From Euglena gracilis (Eukaryota > Euglenida > Euglenophyceae > Euglenales), in contig CP154955.1 in assembly GCA_039621445.1 (NCBI GenBank), positions 37,551,123 through 37,615,122 of the forward strand: a stretch of 64,000 bases of DNA, given 5' to 3'. The position numbers were made by a program, and so were the translations under genes. Shown here one piece after another: positions 1 through 10,129 of this stretch. Position 1 is the stretch's first letter; each line of letters begins with the position of its first letter. The notes under the pieces were generated by a model, which saw only the letters and a program-made list of their open reading frames with translations, was not told the DNA's origin and made no database searches.

Positions 1-1660
1 TCCAGAACGCTCCAAAAATTTTGTCAAAATATTTCTGGAATTGGTCAAAATCTTCCTAAAATTTTGTCAAAAAATTCCAAAGATCTTGTCAAAAAATTTC
101 AAAAATCGAGTCAAATTTGTGTCAAAGATTTTGTCATTCTTGACTCAAGAATACGGGCGTTAGCTGTAAGGTCCTTTGTTCTTGGGCGAGTTTAGAGGTC
201 CAACCGAGCAAACGTCAAGTGCAAAAGTTACAATCGGTGTAAACACCCAAATAGTATTGCACTGATGCACTATTTGACGGCTGCCTCCGGCGCAGGGGGT
301 GCAGCACTATTTGGAACTGCTGTACAATTGGAATGGGTCCCGGCCTATCACCACAAGCACCCTTTTTGTCCACTCAATGTCCACTCTGAGGCCAGCAAGG
401 TACACTCCGCTCGTATGGTTCATCTTTGGACAACTTCTGTGAGTCCTGTCTGGGGGTTACAAAAGGTGCAGTAGGCTGCAGTAGGCTGCACCAGCTTCTA
501 TGGGGGTGGTGCGGGTCACGGGGGGGTCACGGGGGGGGGTCACGGGGGAAGTATGCCACTTTGGAGGTGGTCGGGAGGCAGCATCCATGTTGTTGCATCC
601 CATCACGAGAAGGGCGGCACGCATCCTAAAATGGGTGGTTTTTGGGCCCAAAAGGTAAACATTTTTGACCATTTTTGGGCCATTTTTGAACAGAAAAATG
701 CCTTTTGGTTTGACAGTGGTCATTTTTGGTGATTTTTATGTCTAAAATTGGCCATTTTTTTCATTTTTTTTTGAAAAGGAATTTTTAAGGATTTTCTTGA
801 CTGTTACATTTTTTTGGGATGCATTTTGGGCCATTTTGAGCAGCAGAAAAAACAGCTTTTTTTCGACCCAGCCAGTTGAGTTTCCAGGTGACTGACCCGG
901 GTTTGTCATGGAGCCAATGGCAGATGTCATTTACAGCCGTCTGGAATGTTCAGATGGGTCTGTTGAACCTGCTTAAATGGATTCTTTTTAAGTTCACCCA
1001 GCAGTTTTGGAGTGGGTTGTTTCGTCCACTCTGTGACCCGGGTTGCTGACCCCCAGGTTCAGGCGTCCAGTAGCACTGGGATAAGTTTATGTGTTTGCAG
1101 CCTGGGCAGTTTATTATGGACCACCACCAGGTTTTTGGTTTTGCAGAACCGAAGACCCTGGGCTGGGGTGGGGGGCAGCATTTTTATCTCTCCCAGCGGA
1201 AATATTGCCGAAAGGAAGCCAAATTCTGGGCTGGGGATGGCAGCTCTTTTGGTCTCTTTTCCTCCCCGAACCTGGGTCGGCTGACGGCAGGTCGGGGGGT
1301 GGGGGGGGGGGCAGCAAAAATACCCAGAACCACAGATTTGGGCCGTGGCTGGTGCATTTTTACCTCCACCAGGTTTACGGTTGTACCAAACCGAAACCTT
1401 GGGGGGAGCAGGAATTTAATCAATCAGGATGAGAACGGCTGTGGCTGTGGCAGTGTCAGTTTGTTTTCTCAGTTTCTTTTCCAAGTTTTTTCAGGGTTGT
1501 TTATGGTATGTTTGTGCAGAATTTTCACATTCTCCACATCAAAAATAGTTAAATGCACAGTTTCTCCCCGGGGTTTTTTATGCAGTTTTCAGACAGGGAA
1601 CAGAGGCAGAATTTTGGGAAGAAATTTTCGGTATTTTCCACAGTCGGTCGGCATAAATAT
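1..1660. other. Non-coding, AT-rich with simple repeats
   Basis: No convincing exon. Positions 1-130 hold a degenerate tandem repeat built around TTTTGTCAAAAA. Positions 510-560 carry tandem GGTCACGGGGG units, a motif that recurs across the first 9 kb, for example near 1820, 6230, 6620, 8000 and 8580. The remainder is AT-rich sequence with T-runs and G-runs. Open frames here are short, overlap on both strands and lack the G/C-ending codon bias of the real exons. Confidence 0.6.
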
Positions 1661-1664
1661 CTCC

Positions 1665-1860
1665 TGACGTTTTTTTGTTTTTGTTTTAAAAAAACAAAAA
1701 AAATATGTTTTTTTTTAAAAAAACGCAAAAAATACATGTTTTTTTGAAAAAGCAAAAATTGACCTTTTCCCTTGCGAAATGACCATTTTTTTGAAGAAAA
1801 TTTTTCGCGGGTGGTTCGGGTCACGAGGGGGGGTCACGGGGGGGGGGTCACAGGGGTGAG
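1665..1860 (+). mobile_element. Truncated copy of the GGTTGACG-ended element
   Basis: This segment matches the outer part of the two larger elements at 6501-7067 and 8025-8768. It has the TGACGTTTTTTTG start, the AT-rich block with ACATGTTTTTTTGAAAAAGC, and the GGTGGTTCGGGTCACG block, but lacks the inner 350 bp and the second terminal repeat. It is therefore a fragment of the same non-autonomous family. Confidence 0.6.
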
Positions 1861-2203
1861 TTTACAAACCAGCCCACCTATACTCTGCAAATTGAGTGGA
1901 ACCTGGTTTCAATTTCAGACCCAACACTAGCATTTTCGCAGATTGCTGTAATCCCTTATTTTTCACTGGTGCATTATCTGGAGACAACAGGTATTAATTT
2001 TAACGGGGATCAGACCTTCAGTGGGGTAGCAGCACCCATTGGAGGGCTGGGTTTTATGGACTCCCGCATGCATTTTTACCCAATTAAAACTTCCTATACT
2101 CTCTGTCCCTCTGCCCCATCCTCTACATGGTCCCTTTTCAGCTGGTGCAAGCATAGGGGAGGTCCAGGGGGGTGCCCGAGGGAATAAGCTAACGGATAAG
2201 GAT

Positions 2204-2752
2204 ATGCAAGAGCAAGTTCCCTTAGATGTGTTTTTAACAGAGGAGGGTGGGACATATCCCCGGGAGGTGGTAAAGGCACAGGTGCAAGAGTGGCAGAGAG
2301 GTTTACACCCAGGGGGGGAGTCTTTGGAAGACCTGATGGAGGGCTCCCCCACCAACCCCCTAATTCGAGGGCGGGGCCCACCCCCATCTGATGAATCAGT
2401 GAGGGAGGTGAAAAGACCCCACCAAGATCTGGGGGTGGGTGATACTCAGAAAGATGGGCAAACTGACATTTTTCTGAACAATGATTCTGAACAGCCAGCC
2501 CAGACCCAAATGGATTGTGGGGAGGAGAACCCGGCTCCCCCATACCCATTTTGGGTGGAAGAAAATGAACGGTGGGTGTTGTGGGCCCAGGGACTGTCAA
2601 AACAACTCAATCAAATGAATGCCAGAGTTTCGAGTATGGAGAAGCAAGTGGTTCTGCATGATGCACAGCCACTCGCTGCCCATATTGAAAAGTCCTTGAA
2701 TGAGACGAGGGCACAAGTAGTGGAATTTCACCATTTTGATGGTTGGGGGTGA
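2204..2752 (+). pseudogene. ORF fragment of unknown origin, 3' end replaced by a repeat
   Basis: A 183-codon open frame from the first ATG; the frame is open further upstream, and a pyrimidine tract with TTTTCAG precedes it near 2130. The product would be acidic and Gln/Glu-rich. A likely helical or coiled-coil stretch (SKQLNQMNARVSSMEKQVV) lies near residues 130-150. Codon use is mixed, unlike the G/C-ending exons of the five genes downstream. The last five codons and the stop lie inside the dispersed repeat that starts at about 2737, so the natural C-terminus is missing. It may be an exon of a dead gene or a piece of a transposon ORF. No family was recognised. Confidence 0.4.
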
Positions 2753-2960
2753 AATTTTGATGGGTGGAATTTTGCTTCTTTTCCACTCGAAATAGTCATT
2801 TTGAGGTTGATGGTTCATGGAATTTTATCAAAATTTCCGAAATCTTGCCGAAAATGTCATTTTTGGCCATTTTTGGCCAAGAAAGGGCTCTTGTGGTGAA
2901 CTTCACCGGTGAAGTTCACCGTTAGAGGTTAGGCAGTACGGGGGGGGGTGTGGACCCCCC
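2737..2960 (+). repeat. Dispersed repeat with GGTGAACTTCACC palindrome, copy 1
   Basis: Begins GATGGTTGGGGGTGAAATTT and runs through a conserved AT-rich block with GGCCATTTTTGGCCAA. It reaches a perfect 26-bp palindrome at 2895-2920, made of GGTGAACTTCACC and its reverse complement. Further copies or parts lie at 3234-3430, 4080-4210 and 5290-5490. Confidence 0.75.
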
Positions 2961-3233
2961 GGTGAACTTCACCGGTGAACGTTCACCGGGGGGGGAGGGG
3001 GGTACTTTCGGCGGTGAAGTTCACCGGTGAACTTCACTGGGGGTGTTCCCCCCGCGTCCCCCCCCGCGTCCCCCCCGCGTCCCGCATTTTGGCTGGACAC
3101 ATTTTTTTGGTTGACATAAGGAAATTTATATGCAAATTTGGGTGACGCCAAAGAAAACGTGTGGGGAGAGTTGGGCCACCGTCCCCCCCCCCCCTGCGTC
3201 CCCCCCCGCGTCCCGAGCCGCCCCCACTGTTTT

Positions 3234-3430
3234 GATGGTTGGGGGTGAAATTTTCATGGGTGAAATTTTGCTCCTTTCCTCTCAAAATGGTCATTTTGAG
3301 GTTGATGGTTCATGGCATTTTATCGAAATTTCCAAAAACTTGCCCAAAATGTCATTTTTGGCCATTTTTGGCCAAAAAGTGTTCTCTTGGTGAACTTCAC
3401 CGGTGAAGTTCACCGATGGGTTAGGCAGAG
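3234..3430 (+). repeat. Dispersed repeat with GGTGAACTTCACC palindrome, copy 2
   Basis: Near-identical to copy 1 over the GATGGTTGGGGGTGAAATTT start, the GTCATTTTTGGCC block and the palindrome at about 3390-3413. It is followed, as in copies 1 and 4, by GGTTAGGCAG and a G-run. Confidence 0.75.
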
Positions 3431-4079
3431 GGGGGGGGAGGGGGTCCGGGACCCCCTGGTGAACTTTCAAATGGTGAACTTCACCCAAAGGGGGGGGTCC
3501 AAAATCCCAAAGTTCATATTTTGCCGTGCCGAGGGTCCGACCCCAAAATACCGAACCTCGGCGTACCCCAAAATAGCGCCCAAAGATGCAGCCCACCCAT
3601 AGGTGTCACAGGGGTCCAAGGGGGGGGGGAGGGGGCGCCTGCCCCGGGATTTGGCAAGGAAAATTTTTTTCACTGCAGAAAAATTCAGTATCTCGAAACA
3701 AACTTCTTCTGTAAATTTCGAAATAGCCCGAACCGGTGTCTCACCGATCGAAATTGGCAGATTTCACACTTCTGAAACCATGTTGCCAATCGAAAGCTCT
3801 TCTCAGGGGCTTTCGACGGATGGGAGCCCGGGGGCTGGGACCCGCTTAATTGCATTAAGGCTTCTTGTCTGTTTATGGCTGGCACTAACTTCGCTTCTGG
3901 CCTAGTTTGCTATGTGGTGAGCAGCTGGGACCCCCCCCCCCTGTTCACTTCCGAATTGAAGTTGACATGTTGACTTCCCGGAGGGGTGCTGGAGGTTAGG
4001 CAGTACGGGGGGGGGGGGCTGCGGACCCCCCCGGTGAACTTCACCAGTGAACGTTCACCGGGGGGGAGGGGGGGTACTT

Positions 4080-4210
4080 TCGGCGGTGAAGTTCACCGGT
4101 GAAGTTCACCGGTGAACTTCATCGTTTGGATGGTTGGGGGTTAAATTTTGATGGGTGAAATTTTGCTCCTTTCCTCTCAAAATGGTCATTTTGAAATTTT
4201 GAGGTTGATG
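4080..4210 (+). repeat. Partial, rearranged copy of the same palindromic repeat
   Basis: The palindromic GGTGAA...TTCACC block comes first here, followed by the GATGGTTGGGGGTTAAATTT block, so the order of modules differs from copies 1 and 2. Confidence 0.6.
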
Positions 4211-4235
4211 CTTCGAGTTATGGCACGAAGCCGGG

Positions 4236-4505
4236 ACCCCTAACCCCCCCCCTACCCCCTAACCCCCCCCCCCTAACCCCCCCCTAACCCCCCCCCTACC
4301 CCCTAACCCCCCCCCTAACCCCCCCCCTAACCCCCCCTACCCCCTAACCCCCCCCCTAACCCCCCCCCCCCCCCCCCTAACCCCCCCCCTAACCCCCCCC
4401 CTACCCCCTACCCCCTAACCCCCCCCTAACCCCCCCCCTAACCCCCCCCCTACCCCCTAACCCCCCCCCCCCCTACCCCCTAACCCCCCCCCTACCCCTA
4501 ACCCC
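4236..4505. repeat. C-run array resembling degenerate telomere repeat, block 1
   Basis: An array of C-runs of about 5-16 bases separated by TAA or TA, for example CCCCCCCCTAACCCCCC. The opposite strand reads TTAGGGGGGG, which looks like a vertebrate-type telomere repeat with expanded G-runs. Unit length varies, so it is a simple-sequence tract rather than an ordered satellite. Confidence 0.85.
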
Positions 4506-4550
4506 CCTCCCGCCAACCCCACCGGAAGCAGAATAACACCGAATTTTTTG

Positions 4551-4795
4551 ATGAAAGAGCGGGTCGTACGCAACTGTCCGGCACGGCGGGAGGGGGGCTC
4601 CGCCCCCCCCCCAACCCCCCCCCAGAACCAAAATAACACAATCCCAAATTTGGAAATTTTTTTGAGGAAAGAGCGGGTCGTATGCAACTGTCCGGCACGG
4701 CGGGGGGGGCTCCGCCCCCCCCCGAACCCCCCCCCAGAACCAAAATAACACAATCCCAAATTTTGAAATTTTTTTTGAGGAAAGAGCGGGGCTAG
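4551..4795 (+). repeat. Tandem duplication, period about 114 bp
   Basis: GAGCGGGTCGTACGCAACTG starts at 4557, GAGCGGGTCGTATGCAACTG at 4671, and a third partial unit at 4784. Each unit contains a GC-rich hairpin block (GGCTCCGCCCCC) and an AT-rich block (AATAACACAATCCCAAATTT). It sits between the two C-run arrays. Confidence 0.8.
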
Positions 4796-4974
4796 GGGGT
4801 CGAAAAACGTTCATTTTGGGTGAAAAAAACAGGTTTTCCAGGTCCAGTAGGCCAAAAAAACATGGTTTTGGACCAAAAATTTTTTCGGTTTTTTTAACTT
4901 TTTTGGGGTGCGAAAATGGTTTTTCCAGGTCCAGGAGGCCAAAAAACATGGTTTTGGACAAAAAAATTCCCCCC

Positions 4975-5275
4975 CCCTAACCCCCCCCCTCACCCCCCCC
5001 CTACCCCCCCTAACCCCCCCTAACCCCCCCCCTACCCCCTAACCCCCCCCTAACCCCCCCCCCTACCCCCTACCCCCTAACCCCCCCCCTAACCCCCCCC
5101 CCTAACCCCCCCCCCCTACCCCCCCCCCCCTAACCCCCCCCCCTAACCCCCCCCCCTACCCCCCCCCCCTACCCCCTAACCCCCCCCCCTAACCCCCCCC
5201 CCCCCTAACCCCCCCCCTAACCCCCCCCCCCCCCCCCTACCCCCCCCCTAACCCCCCCCTAACCCCCCCCCTACC
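4975..5275. repeat. C-run array resembling degenerate telomere repeat, block 2
   Basis: Same structure as the array at 4236-4505: C-runs separated by TAA or TA on the same strand. The two arrays bracket about 470 bp holding the 114-bp tandem repeat and a Cys/Phe-reading AT-rich block. Confidence 0.85.
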
Positions 5276-5289
5276 CATTCCCCACTTCG

Positions 5290-5490
5290 TGCCATATATG
5301 GATGCTTCATGGAATTTTATCAAAATTTCCGAATACTTGCCCAAAATGTCATTTTTGGCCATTTTTGGCCCAAAAAGTGCTCTCTTGGTGAACTTCACGG
5401 GTGAAGTTTACCGATGGGTTAGGCAGAGGGGGGGGGGGAGGGGGTCCGGGACCCCCAGTGAACTTTCAAATGGTGAACTTCACCATAGGG
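5290..5490 (+). repeat. Dispersed repeat with GGTGAACTTCACC palindrome, copy 4
   Basis: Starts at TGGATGCTTCATGGAATTTT and carries the same GTCATTTTTGGCC block, a mutated palindrome and the GGTTAGGCAG tail. The first third seen in copy 1 is replaced by the upstream C-run array. Confidence 0.7.
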
Positions 5491-5562
5491 GGGGGGAGGG
5501 GGTCAAAATGATCAAAGTCTACTGCCTGATCTCCGCTACCCTCGTGACCCCCCCCGTGACCC

Positions 5563-6005
5563 CCCCGTGACCTGAGAATCGAACCTTCAATTTCCATAAA
5601 CCCCCCAAAACCAAGACCCCCCCAAAAATAAGAGCGAGCAAAAATCCAAAAATAAGCCCCCCCCATAAATAAGACCCCCCTTGACGGCGCGAAGCGCCGG
5701 GGATGGTGAAATTTTTCCCGGAAAAATTACCAAAAACCCAAATTTCAAACACAAAATGATAAAATTTCAAAAATTTTCAGATTTTGAAGTGCAAAAAAAA
5801 ACATCTTAAATGTCAAATTACACCAATTTACACATGGCGCGAAGCGCCGAAGGAAAAATTTCAACAGTCTTGGGAACCTGAAAAATGATGTTTTTTTCGG
5901 GCCCGGGTTGGTAAAAAAAAATCCAAAATAAGACCCCCCCAATATAAGAACCCCCCTGGAGGCAGCAACGGACCCAAAAAAAAGACGCGGGTCTTGTTTT
6001 TGGGG
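5563..6005 (-). repeat. Dispersed AATAAGACC element, copy 1 (inverted)
   Basis: About 440 bp, on the minus strand relative to the copies at 21,325-21,790 and 29,580-30,035. Shared landmarks are AAATAAGACCCCCC at the edges, two CGGCGCTTCGCGCC-type hairpins (near 5690 and 5840) and a conserved AT-rich interior. There is no coding potential. Confidence 0.8.
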
Positions 6006-6500
6006 GGGGGAGGTTACAATGAATCAGCCTTTATCACTTCAGCCTTCCTTTTTGTGGATCATTGAGGCCCCGAGCGAGAAATTGGTGATGGACTTTTTGG
6101 TGGCTAGCGACCATTGGTAGGATTGCTGGAAAATTTCCAGAAAAATTTCCAGAAAATGTTTTGCAATTTTCCATGAAGAACAAAATTCATTTTTCCAATT
6201 GGAAAAATAGGAACCCCATTTTTCGGGTCACGGGGGGGGGATCACAGGGGAACACCACATTTTAGGTGGCCAAATTATGAATCACCGAACATGATTTTTT
6301 GGAGGGAAATCCATAAATTAGGAATACCCACGCGTAAAATTCGGACTTTGACACCAAATTAGGAATCACCATCCCCAAATTTGCACATTTTATGCCCCCA
6401 AATTAAGAATCTGCCTGAATATTTTATCACGTTAGGCATCACCAGCCAAATTTTTATCCAAAAAAATTGGCCGAAATGGGTCTTAGGTTGGGTCACGCCA

Positions 6501-7067
6501 GGGTTGACGTTTTTTTGTTTTAAAGACGCTAAAAAACATGTTTTTTTGAAAAAGCAAAAATTAACCTTTTTCCTTGCGAAATAGCCATTTTTTGAAGAAA
6601 ATTTTTCGGGGGTGGTTCGGGTCACGGGGGGGGGGTCACGGGGGAACATCACATTTTCGGTGGCCAAATTAGGAATCACCAAAACGAATTTTTTGGGAAA
6701 AATTCTTTTTAGGCTCCAAATCCCCAACCCAAAATTAGCATTTCGACACCAAATTAGGCATCACCATTCCAAATTTTGCGAAATTTATGCCTCAAAATTA
6801 GGAATCTACCTGAATATTTTGTCAAATTAGGCATCACAGGCCCTCTAAAAAATTTTTTATGTGTGAAATTATTTCCAAATCTGTGTTTTCTGGTGCGAAA
6901 AATCACGCTTTCAACCCAAAAAAAATGAATGTTGCAGAGATAAAAAATGAACTTTTTTCTAAAAAAACACTGCAAAAAATTTTCCCCCAAACCCTCCATG
7001 ATGTTTTTTTTTTTTTTTTAAAAAAACATGTTTTTTTTTGTTTCAAAAAAAACAAGCCGTCAACCTT
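6501..7067 (+). mobile_element. Short TIR element, left member of an inverted pair
   Basis: Begins GGGTTGACGT and ends CGTCAACCTT, so its ends are inverted repeats of each other. The interior is about 550 bp, AT-rich and without coding capacity. The whole segment is the reverse complement of 8025-8768, apart from a longer A/T stretch in that copy. This is the structure of a non-autonomous, MITE-like DNA transposon. I could not define a target-site duplication with certainty. Confidence 0.75.
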
Positions 7068-7404
7068 GATTGTCCCCCCCCCCCAATTGGCTAATTGGGG
7101 GCCCGAAGGAGCCCGGCCATTTGCCAAATAGGGGGGGGGTGAGGGTAGTGCCACAGCCGTGGCGATTACACAATGGCAAACGTATTGCTCCGAGGCAGCC
7201 AAAAGCCACTTATTTAGAGTCGGGACACACCCAGGAGCCATAACAGGCGCTTGCCTATACAGCGCGGCCAGTGCATTGACCATCGTGGTCAATGTGGAGG
7301 GAAACCATGAACGGTCCTGTACCTTGGCATTGGCACAAATTTCTTTTTGCTGGACGGCGGCAGCCTCTTGCTTCTCGTCACCTTATCAAAAATGCACGTG
7401 ACTT

Positions 7405-7689
7405 TTACCGTCCAATGGGCAAATGCCAGTCGTCCAGTGTGTCAAACGTTGCCCCACATAGTTCACAAACCTTTTGGAGATCCCGCGCAGCTGTAAGAGC
7501 CACTATTTTGTTTTTTGCAAGTCCACCACTGGGGCAACGGTCGACAAACGTGTCCCCAAACAAAAGTTTGTGGCCTTCTGCTGTTGTCTGAGGTGTGGCT
7601 GCAGCCTGTAAACCAACAAAAAAATCAGCTGGTGTGGGGGGTTGGGGCAGCGCATTAGTGCAGACGGCAACAACCTGGTCGGTGTACAT
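7405..7689 (-). CDS. Small hypothetical ORF between the inverted elements
   Basis: A 94-codon frame on the minus strand, ATG to stop, in the spacer between the two TIR elements. The C-terminal half contains CELCGATF followed by Asp-rich sequence and a His, like the first half of a C2H2 zinc finger, but the second His is not seen in this frame. A second open stretch lies just downstream on the same strand (about 7292-7130) in another frame. This could be one broken gene or two exons. Composition is balanced, unlike the surrounding repeats. No family was assigned. Confidence 0.3.
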   Translation of the reverse strand: MYTDQVVAVCTNALPQPPTPADFFVGLQAAATPQTTAEGHKLLFGDTFVDRCPSGGLAKNKIVALTAARDLQKVCELCGATFDTLDDWHLPIGR

Positions 7690-7734
7690 TTCGAAGAAAT
7701 CTGCATGGAGGAGTCACAAATGACCGTGCGTTCA

Positions 7735-7870
7735 TGAACGCCGGTTCGGGCGGGAAGCCAGAGCCCCTAAAAAACGGTTTCAACAACTGTGTCCATAACG
7801 CCGGTTCGGGCATGAAGCCGTGGGACAAAACACCGGGTTTGGGCGAATATTTAAAAGTTTTAAAGTCTCG
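7735..7870. repeat. ACGCCGGTTCGGGC motif repeats
   Basis: AACGCCGGTTCGGGCGGGAAG near 7738 and AACGCCGGTTCGGGCATGAAG near 7799 are spaced about 61 bp apart. The inverted form, CCCGCCCGAACCGGTGTTC, recurs three times at 9019-9107. Confidence 0.65.
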
Positions 7871-8024
7871 AAATCGGCCCAAACACGGTTTCAAAGGGAC
7901 ATCATGCAGATGGGGTCGTGAAGGCTCGTCCGGATCCTTGAAGGGTCTTTTGGGGTCTTTTTCAAACGATGGGGGTGTTCCCCCTGTGACCCCTCCTCCG
8001 TGACCCCCGTGACCCCCGTGACCC

Positions 8025-8052
8025 AAGGTTGACGGTTTGTTTTTTTTTGAAA

Positions 8053-8104
<52 letters not shown>

Positions 8105-8768
8105 TTTTTTTTTTAAAAAAAAAGTTTTTTAAAAAAACAAAAAAAATAAAAAAAAAAATTATAAAAAAAAAAAAAAAAAAAACGTTATGGAGGTTTTTGG
8201 GGAAAATTTTTTGCAGTGTTTTTTTAGAAAAAAGTTTCATTTTTTATCTCTGCAACATTCATTTTTTTGTTGTTTTTTTTGGGTTGAAAGCATGATTTTT
8301 CGCACCAGAAAACACAGATTTGGAAATACTTTCAGACATAAAAATTTTTTAGAGGGCCTGTGATGCCTAATTTGACAAAATATTCAGGTAGATTCCTAAT
8401 TTTGAGGCATAAATTTCGCAAAATTTGGAATGGTGATGCCTAATTTGGTGTCAAAATGCTAATTCTGGGTTGGGGATTCCTAATTTGGAGCCTAAAAGAA
8501 TTTTTCCCCAAAAAATTCGTTTTTGGTGATTCCTAATTTGGCCACCGAAAATGTGATGTTCCCCCGTGACCCCCCCCTGTAACCCCCCCTCGTGACCCCC
8601 CCCGTGACCCGAACCACCCCCGAAAAATTTTCTTCAAAAAATGGCTATTTCCGCAAGGAAAAAGGTCAATTTTTGCTTTTTCAAAAAAAATATGTTTTTT
8701 TTTGCGTCTTTTTTAAAAAAACATGTTTTTTTTGTTTTTTTTAAAAAAAACAAAAAGCGTCAACCCTG
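8025..8768 (-). mobile_element. Short TIR element, right member of an inverted pair
   Basis: Begins AAGGTTGACGG and ends GCGTCAACCCT. It is the reverse complement of 6501-7067 over almost its full length, including the GTGATGCCTAATTTG and CACCAGAAAACACAGATTTGG blocks. It is longer because of a poly-A/poly-T region at about 8050-8190. It carries no coding capacity. Confidence 0.75.
8050..8102. repeat. Poly-A tract within the right TIR element
   Basis: More than 50 consecutive A residues, followed by further A- and T-runs to 8190. The left element has only short A/T runs at the corresponding place, so this tract expanded after duplication. Confidence 0.9.
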
Positions 8769-9064
8769 GGGACAATTAGGGGGGGTTACCCCGGCCAATG
8801 GCCAATAAGCCTAACCCCCCAAATTGGCTAATGGACCGTCCAACGGGACCCCCAATTAGCCAATTAGGGGGGGGGGGCAAATAGGGGGGGGGTGAGGGTA
8901 ACCTGTTTGCCCTGCACACATACCCTTCCGCTGTGTGTTCCAAAAACGTTCTTCCAAGGATGTACTGTATCAGGCCTGTGATTGGTGACTCATGTGCCCA
9001 AGTTTCCTCAATCTCATCTTCCCGCCCGAACCGGTGTTCTATAACACAGTTTTGGGTGGGAGAT

Positions 9065-9107
9065 TTCCCGCCCGAACCGGTGTTCTGAACACCGGTTCGG
9101 GCGGGAA
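9065..9107. repeat. Near-perfect hairpin with 21-bp arms
   Basis: The 21-base arm at 9065-9085 (TTCCCGCCCGAACCGGTGTT plus C) is followed by a single T and then its exact reverse complement at 9087-9107. Another copy of the same arm lies about 45 bp upstream, at 9017-9037. Confidence 0.9.
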
Positions 9108-9129
9108 GAAGCCAGTTTTTATTTATAGG

Positions 9130-9355
9130 AAAAATATAACCCCCCCCCCCTAATAGAAGCACAGGGCCGCTGCAAATACAGGGTCCAAATAAAAGCGCCC
9201 CGCCTTCGCCTTCGGCGGCGGTCCGTTACAAGCGCACCCCCTATTTTGATGGGGTTTCCAAAGGAAATCAACAAATCACGTGGGTAGGGTCCAAATAGAA
9301 GCGCACCCCCTGTTTCCGCTATAAGCGCACCCATACTTCTGTTATTAGGGGGCAT
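9130..9355. repeat. TATAAGCGCACC element
   Basis: Bounded by CCCCCCTAATAGAAGCAC on the left and CTTCTGTTATTAGGGGG on the right, which are inverted repeats of each other. Inside, AAGCGCACCC or AAGCGCCCCG recurs four times, next to a CTTCGCCTTCGGCGG hairpin. There are no codons of note. Confidence 0.6.
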
Positions 9356-9659
9356 TTTTTATGGAAAATTGCGGAGATTTTTCAGGAAATTTGTTAGCAA
9401 CCTTGTCATGTTTTAGGAAATGACAAGTGGACCCCCTTGTCATTTCGCATATGGGCCAAAACATGGGTGGTTTGAAAGGTCAGCACGTGTGACATCATGA
9501 CCTAACCCCCCCCCCCCATTTAAACCGACCCGTCGGTTTAGGACTTTTGGGTTGGTGGAAATCCTGGAGGGGGTCGGTTTAGACGGGGGGCCGGTTTCAG
9601 GGGGAGCACACGGCTGGCCGACGGCTGGCCGACGTCGTGATGGAAGCGGGTTGATGTTA

Positions 9660-9960
9660 GCAAGCAATTTCAATTGGCAAATGCCCAATTTGGTCGACCA
9701 ATTCCTAACTTTGAGTGACAAATGCCTAATTTGGGATGCAAATTCTGAATTTTTGGGGGCAAATGCTGAATTTGGGTGTAACATCCAGTTTTTGGTGGCA
9801 AACTGCCTATTTTTGGGTGCAAACTTCAAATTTTAGGTGGAGAATGCCTAATTTTGTAATTAGGCATTTTTGGGTGCCAACACCAAATTTTCGGAGGAAA
9901 ATGCCCAAATTTGAGGTGCAAACTGCAAAATTTGGATGCATATGCCAAATTTTGGCGGGG
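9660..9960. repeat. Degenerate tandem repeat based on AATTTGGGTGCAAATGCC
   Basis: At least ten diverged units of roughly 24-30 bp. The phase gives apparently open frames rich in Trp, Phe and Asn on both strands, but these reflect the repeat rather than a gene. Confidence 0.7.
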
Positions 9961-9963
9961 GAA

Positions 9964-10118
9964 AAATGCGTTTCGCATTTTTTCGCATTTTTGCGCATTT
10001 TTTTGCGCATTTTTTGCGCATTTTCCGGATTTTTGGGAAAATGCGCATTTTTTTGCGCATTTTTTCGCATTTTTTTGCGCATTTTTTCTATTTTTTTTGC
10101 GCATTTTTTTGCACCTTA
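9964..10118. repeat. GCGCATTTTTT minisatellite
   Basis: About a dozen units of GCGCATTTTTT or TCGCATTTTTT, interrupted once by CCGGATTTTTGGGAAAAT. Short outliers occur near 10,617 and 45,588. The frames read as Phe/Ala/His or Lys/Asn/Ala arrays and are not genes. Confidence 0.85.
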
Positions 10119-10129
10119 AGAATTTCCGG

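Noticed and set aside
265-400. QLEWVPAYHH resembles QLEWVHEYID of the Dzip-like exon at 60,418
   Set aside because: Only about 13 bases match (TTGGAATGGGTCC) and the flanks differ; most likely chance.
4457-4961. Gly/Arg-rich minus frames between the C-run arrays
   Set aside because: Translation of a 114-bp tandem repeat and homopolymer runs.
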